Shown piece after piece: positions 62,785 to 64,000 of a stretch of 64,000 bases of DNA. The stretch comes from Pedobacter sp. KBW06. GTDB taxonomy: Bacteria; Bacteroidota; Bacteroidia; Sphingobacteriales; Sphingobacteriaceae. The stretch's first letter is position 1. Each line of letters begins with the position of its first letter. The stretch lies in assembly GCF_003852525.1 (NCBI RefSeq), contig NZ_QAJL01000003.1, positions 1,126,972 to 1,190,971 of the forward strand. Reading direction: 5' to 3'. The position numbers and the translations under genes were made by a program. The notes under the pieces were generated by a model, which was not told the origin of the DNA, ran no database searches, and worked only from the letters and a program-made list of their open reading frames with translations.

Positions 62785-64000
62785 CTACCCCCTCATGTGC
62801 CAGGCTTTAGTCTTCGTAAAAGCACGAAGTCCCTGATGTGACAAGGTCGATCCGATTCCGGAATGTTTTCTTCCTGCCCATGGAAGTCCGGCACTTACGC
62901 GGTCACAGCAATTCCAGTATCCCGATCCCGAATCGATCTGCGACAAAATCCCGTGCGCACGGTCGTCATTTTTCGAATACACTGCTGCGGTTAAACCATA
63001 GGTACTATCTTGCATCAAAGCAATCGCTTCGTCATCGTCCCGGACCTTCATAATTCCAATGATTGGCCCAAAACTTTCCTCCTGCATCACTTTCATATCG
63101 TTTGTCACATTGCTCAGCACAGTAGGCTCAAAGTAATACCCTGGGCCTGTTCCTCTTTTACCACCGGTCAACAACAAAGCGCCCTTTGCTAAAGCATCCG
63201 CCACCTGAGCTTCCAACACCTCTAATTGTTCTTTTCTTGTCAAAGCCGCAATATAAACCCCCTCGTCTGTTGGCGCCCCTTTTTTCCAGGATTGCACCTC
63301 CTTCAAAAAGGCATCAAGATAGCCTTCATAAACCTCCTCATGCACATAGATCCGCTCTACCGAACAGCAGCTCTGTCCATTGTTATAAAAGGCACCATCT
63401 GCTGTCCCGGCAGCCACCGCAACGATGTCAGTTACATCATCCGCCACGTACAAAGGATCTTTTCCACCCAGTTCCAGCTGACAAGGCACCATTTTCAAGG
63501 CAACCCGTTCGTAAATATGTTTACCGGTTTGATAAGATCCTGTAAAAAAGTATCCATCAAAATCCATATCCAACAATTCTTCGCCAACAGACTTGCCGCC
63601 AACCGCGATTTGAAAAGCACCATCCGGCAATCCTGCTTTCTTCCATAACTTTTCAATTTCCAATCCCGTAAGGGTTGCATATTCAGAAGGCTTATACATC
63701 ACGGTATTTCCCGCGATCAATGCCGGAACGAAAACATTCACACCTACCAGATAAGGATAGTTCCAGGCAGAGATGTTACAAACCACACCAAGCGGATCAT
63801 AAGAAATCTTTTCTTTCAACTCCTCCGTATCCGTTACCCATTCTTCAGAAAGGTATTTCTCCGCATTGTTCATCATCCATTGGATCCTTGTTCTGGCTCC
63901 GTTAATTTCATTGCGCGACTGCTGCAGAGGCTTCCCCACTTCCGAAGTCAGGACCGCAGCCAATTGCTCCTGCGTTGTTTCCAACAGGTCATAAAACCGA
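62785..64000 (-). CDS. Aldehyde dehydrogenase, 5' end beyond the window
   Basis: The frame is open to base 64000 (RFYDLLETT at the edge), so the N-terminus is cut; the 405 residues in view are most of an about 450-470 residue enzyme. NAD-binding ISAWNYPYLVGVNVFVPALI and FFTGSYQTGKHI, the catalytic Glu in LELGGKDP and the catalytic Cys in NNGQSCCSVERI are present, along with EESFGPIIGI. It oxidises an aldehyde to the acid with NAD(P). Closest in look to succinate-semialdehyde/betaine-type ALDHs, but the substrate is uncertain. Confidence 0.93.
   Translation of the reverse strand, partial: RFYDLLETTQEQLAAVLTSEVGKPLQQSRNEINGARTRIQWMMNNAEKYLSEEWVTDTEELKEKISYDPLGVVCNISAWNYPYLVGVNVFVPALIAGNTVMYKPSEYATLTGLEIEKLWKKAGLPDGAFQIAVGGKSVGEELLDMDFDGYFFTGSYQTGKHIYERVALKMVPCQLELGGKDPLYVADDVTDIVAVAAGTADGAFYNNGQSCCSVERIYVHEEVYEGYLDAFLKEVQSWKKGAPTDEGVYIAALTRKEQLEVLEAQVADALAKGALLLTGGKRGTGPGYYFEPTVLSNVTNDMKVMQEESFGPIIGIMKVRDDDEAIALMQDSTYGLTAAVYSKNDDRAHGILSQIDSGSGYWNCCDRVSAGLPWAGRKHSGIGSTLSHQGLRAFTKTKAWHMRG

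Noticed and set aside
1..64000. CRISPR array or insertion sequences
   Set aside because: No regularly spaced repeat series and no transposase-like frame were seen. The three AATCAAC repeats at 59880-59916 are too short and irregular for CRISPR.

Overview
The window reads as a chromosomal segment of a member of the Bacteroidota, most likely the Sphingobacteriaceae (Pedobacter-like). The grounds are promoters of the TTG / TAnnTTTG type in place of the usual -35/-10 boxes, little Shine-Dalgarno signal, a tmRNA tag ending NNYALAA, a FecR/ECF-sigma/TonB-receptor circuit whose receptor carries an STN domain, an E1 dehydrogenase with fused alpha and beta halves, a fused DAHP synthase-chorismate mutase, and a GOB-like class B3 metallo-beta-lactamase. 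The genus is an inference.

Left part (1-32.8 kb) is ordinary chromosome. It holds a truncated DyP peroxidase, a B3 metallo-beta-lactamase, a Crp-type regulator and an alpha/beta hydrolase. Next comes a minus-strand iron/nutrient-type unit: ECF sigma, FecR, TonB receptor and two related lipoproteins. An RNA-repair pair follows (RNA ligase plus HD-Pnk end-healing enzyme) beside a CAU tRNA. Then come a HAD hydrolase, a DUF962 protein, a catalase and proline dehydrogenase. An aromatic amino acid block follows: S4 protein-aroB, then a leader-peptide attenuator in front of pheA, DAHP synthase/chorismate mutase, aroA and aroC. After it are the fused E1 dehydrogenase, a DUF1573 protein, an aminotransferase, tmRNA, an SPFH-like lipoprotein, a DJ-1/PfpI protein, a membrane AraC regulator, a lipoprotein hydrolase and a DUF6624 protein.

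The region at about 32.9-61.3 kb is phage-derived and is the most interesting part. On the minus strand it has a short early block with a replication-type wHTH protein, then tail genes: terminator-like protein, tail tube, tail assembly chaperone with an overlapping -1 frame, tape measure, two paralogous distal-tail-like proteins around a cassette of fibres and carbohydrate-active proteins, and the tail hub. A lysis set follows (M15 endolysin, holin-like protein, small secreted protein, tail spike, unimolecular spanin). A divergent LexA-like S24 repressor and an XRE protein sit at the right end, with clear operators. I find no integrase, terminase, portal, capsid, head protease or tail sheath. 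This is what a siphovirus-type (F-type) tailocin would look like, although a head-less defective prophage is the alternative. The receptor-binding cassette carries a clan GH-A-like glycosidase active site and a NodB-like deacetylase motif, so the particle may attack surface polysaccharides.

Right end (61.3-64 kb): a second polysaccharide deacetylase, an Rdx/SelW-type gene broken by an in-frame TAA, a tiny ORF, and an aldehyde dehydrogenase cut by the window edge.
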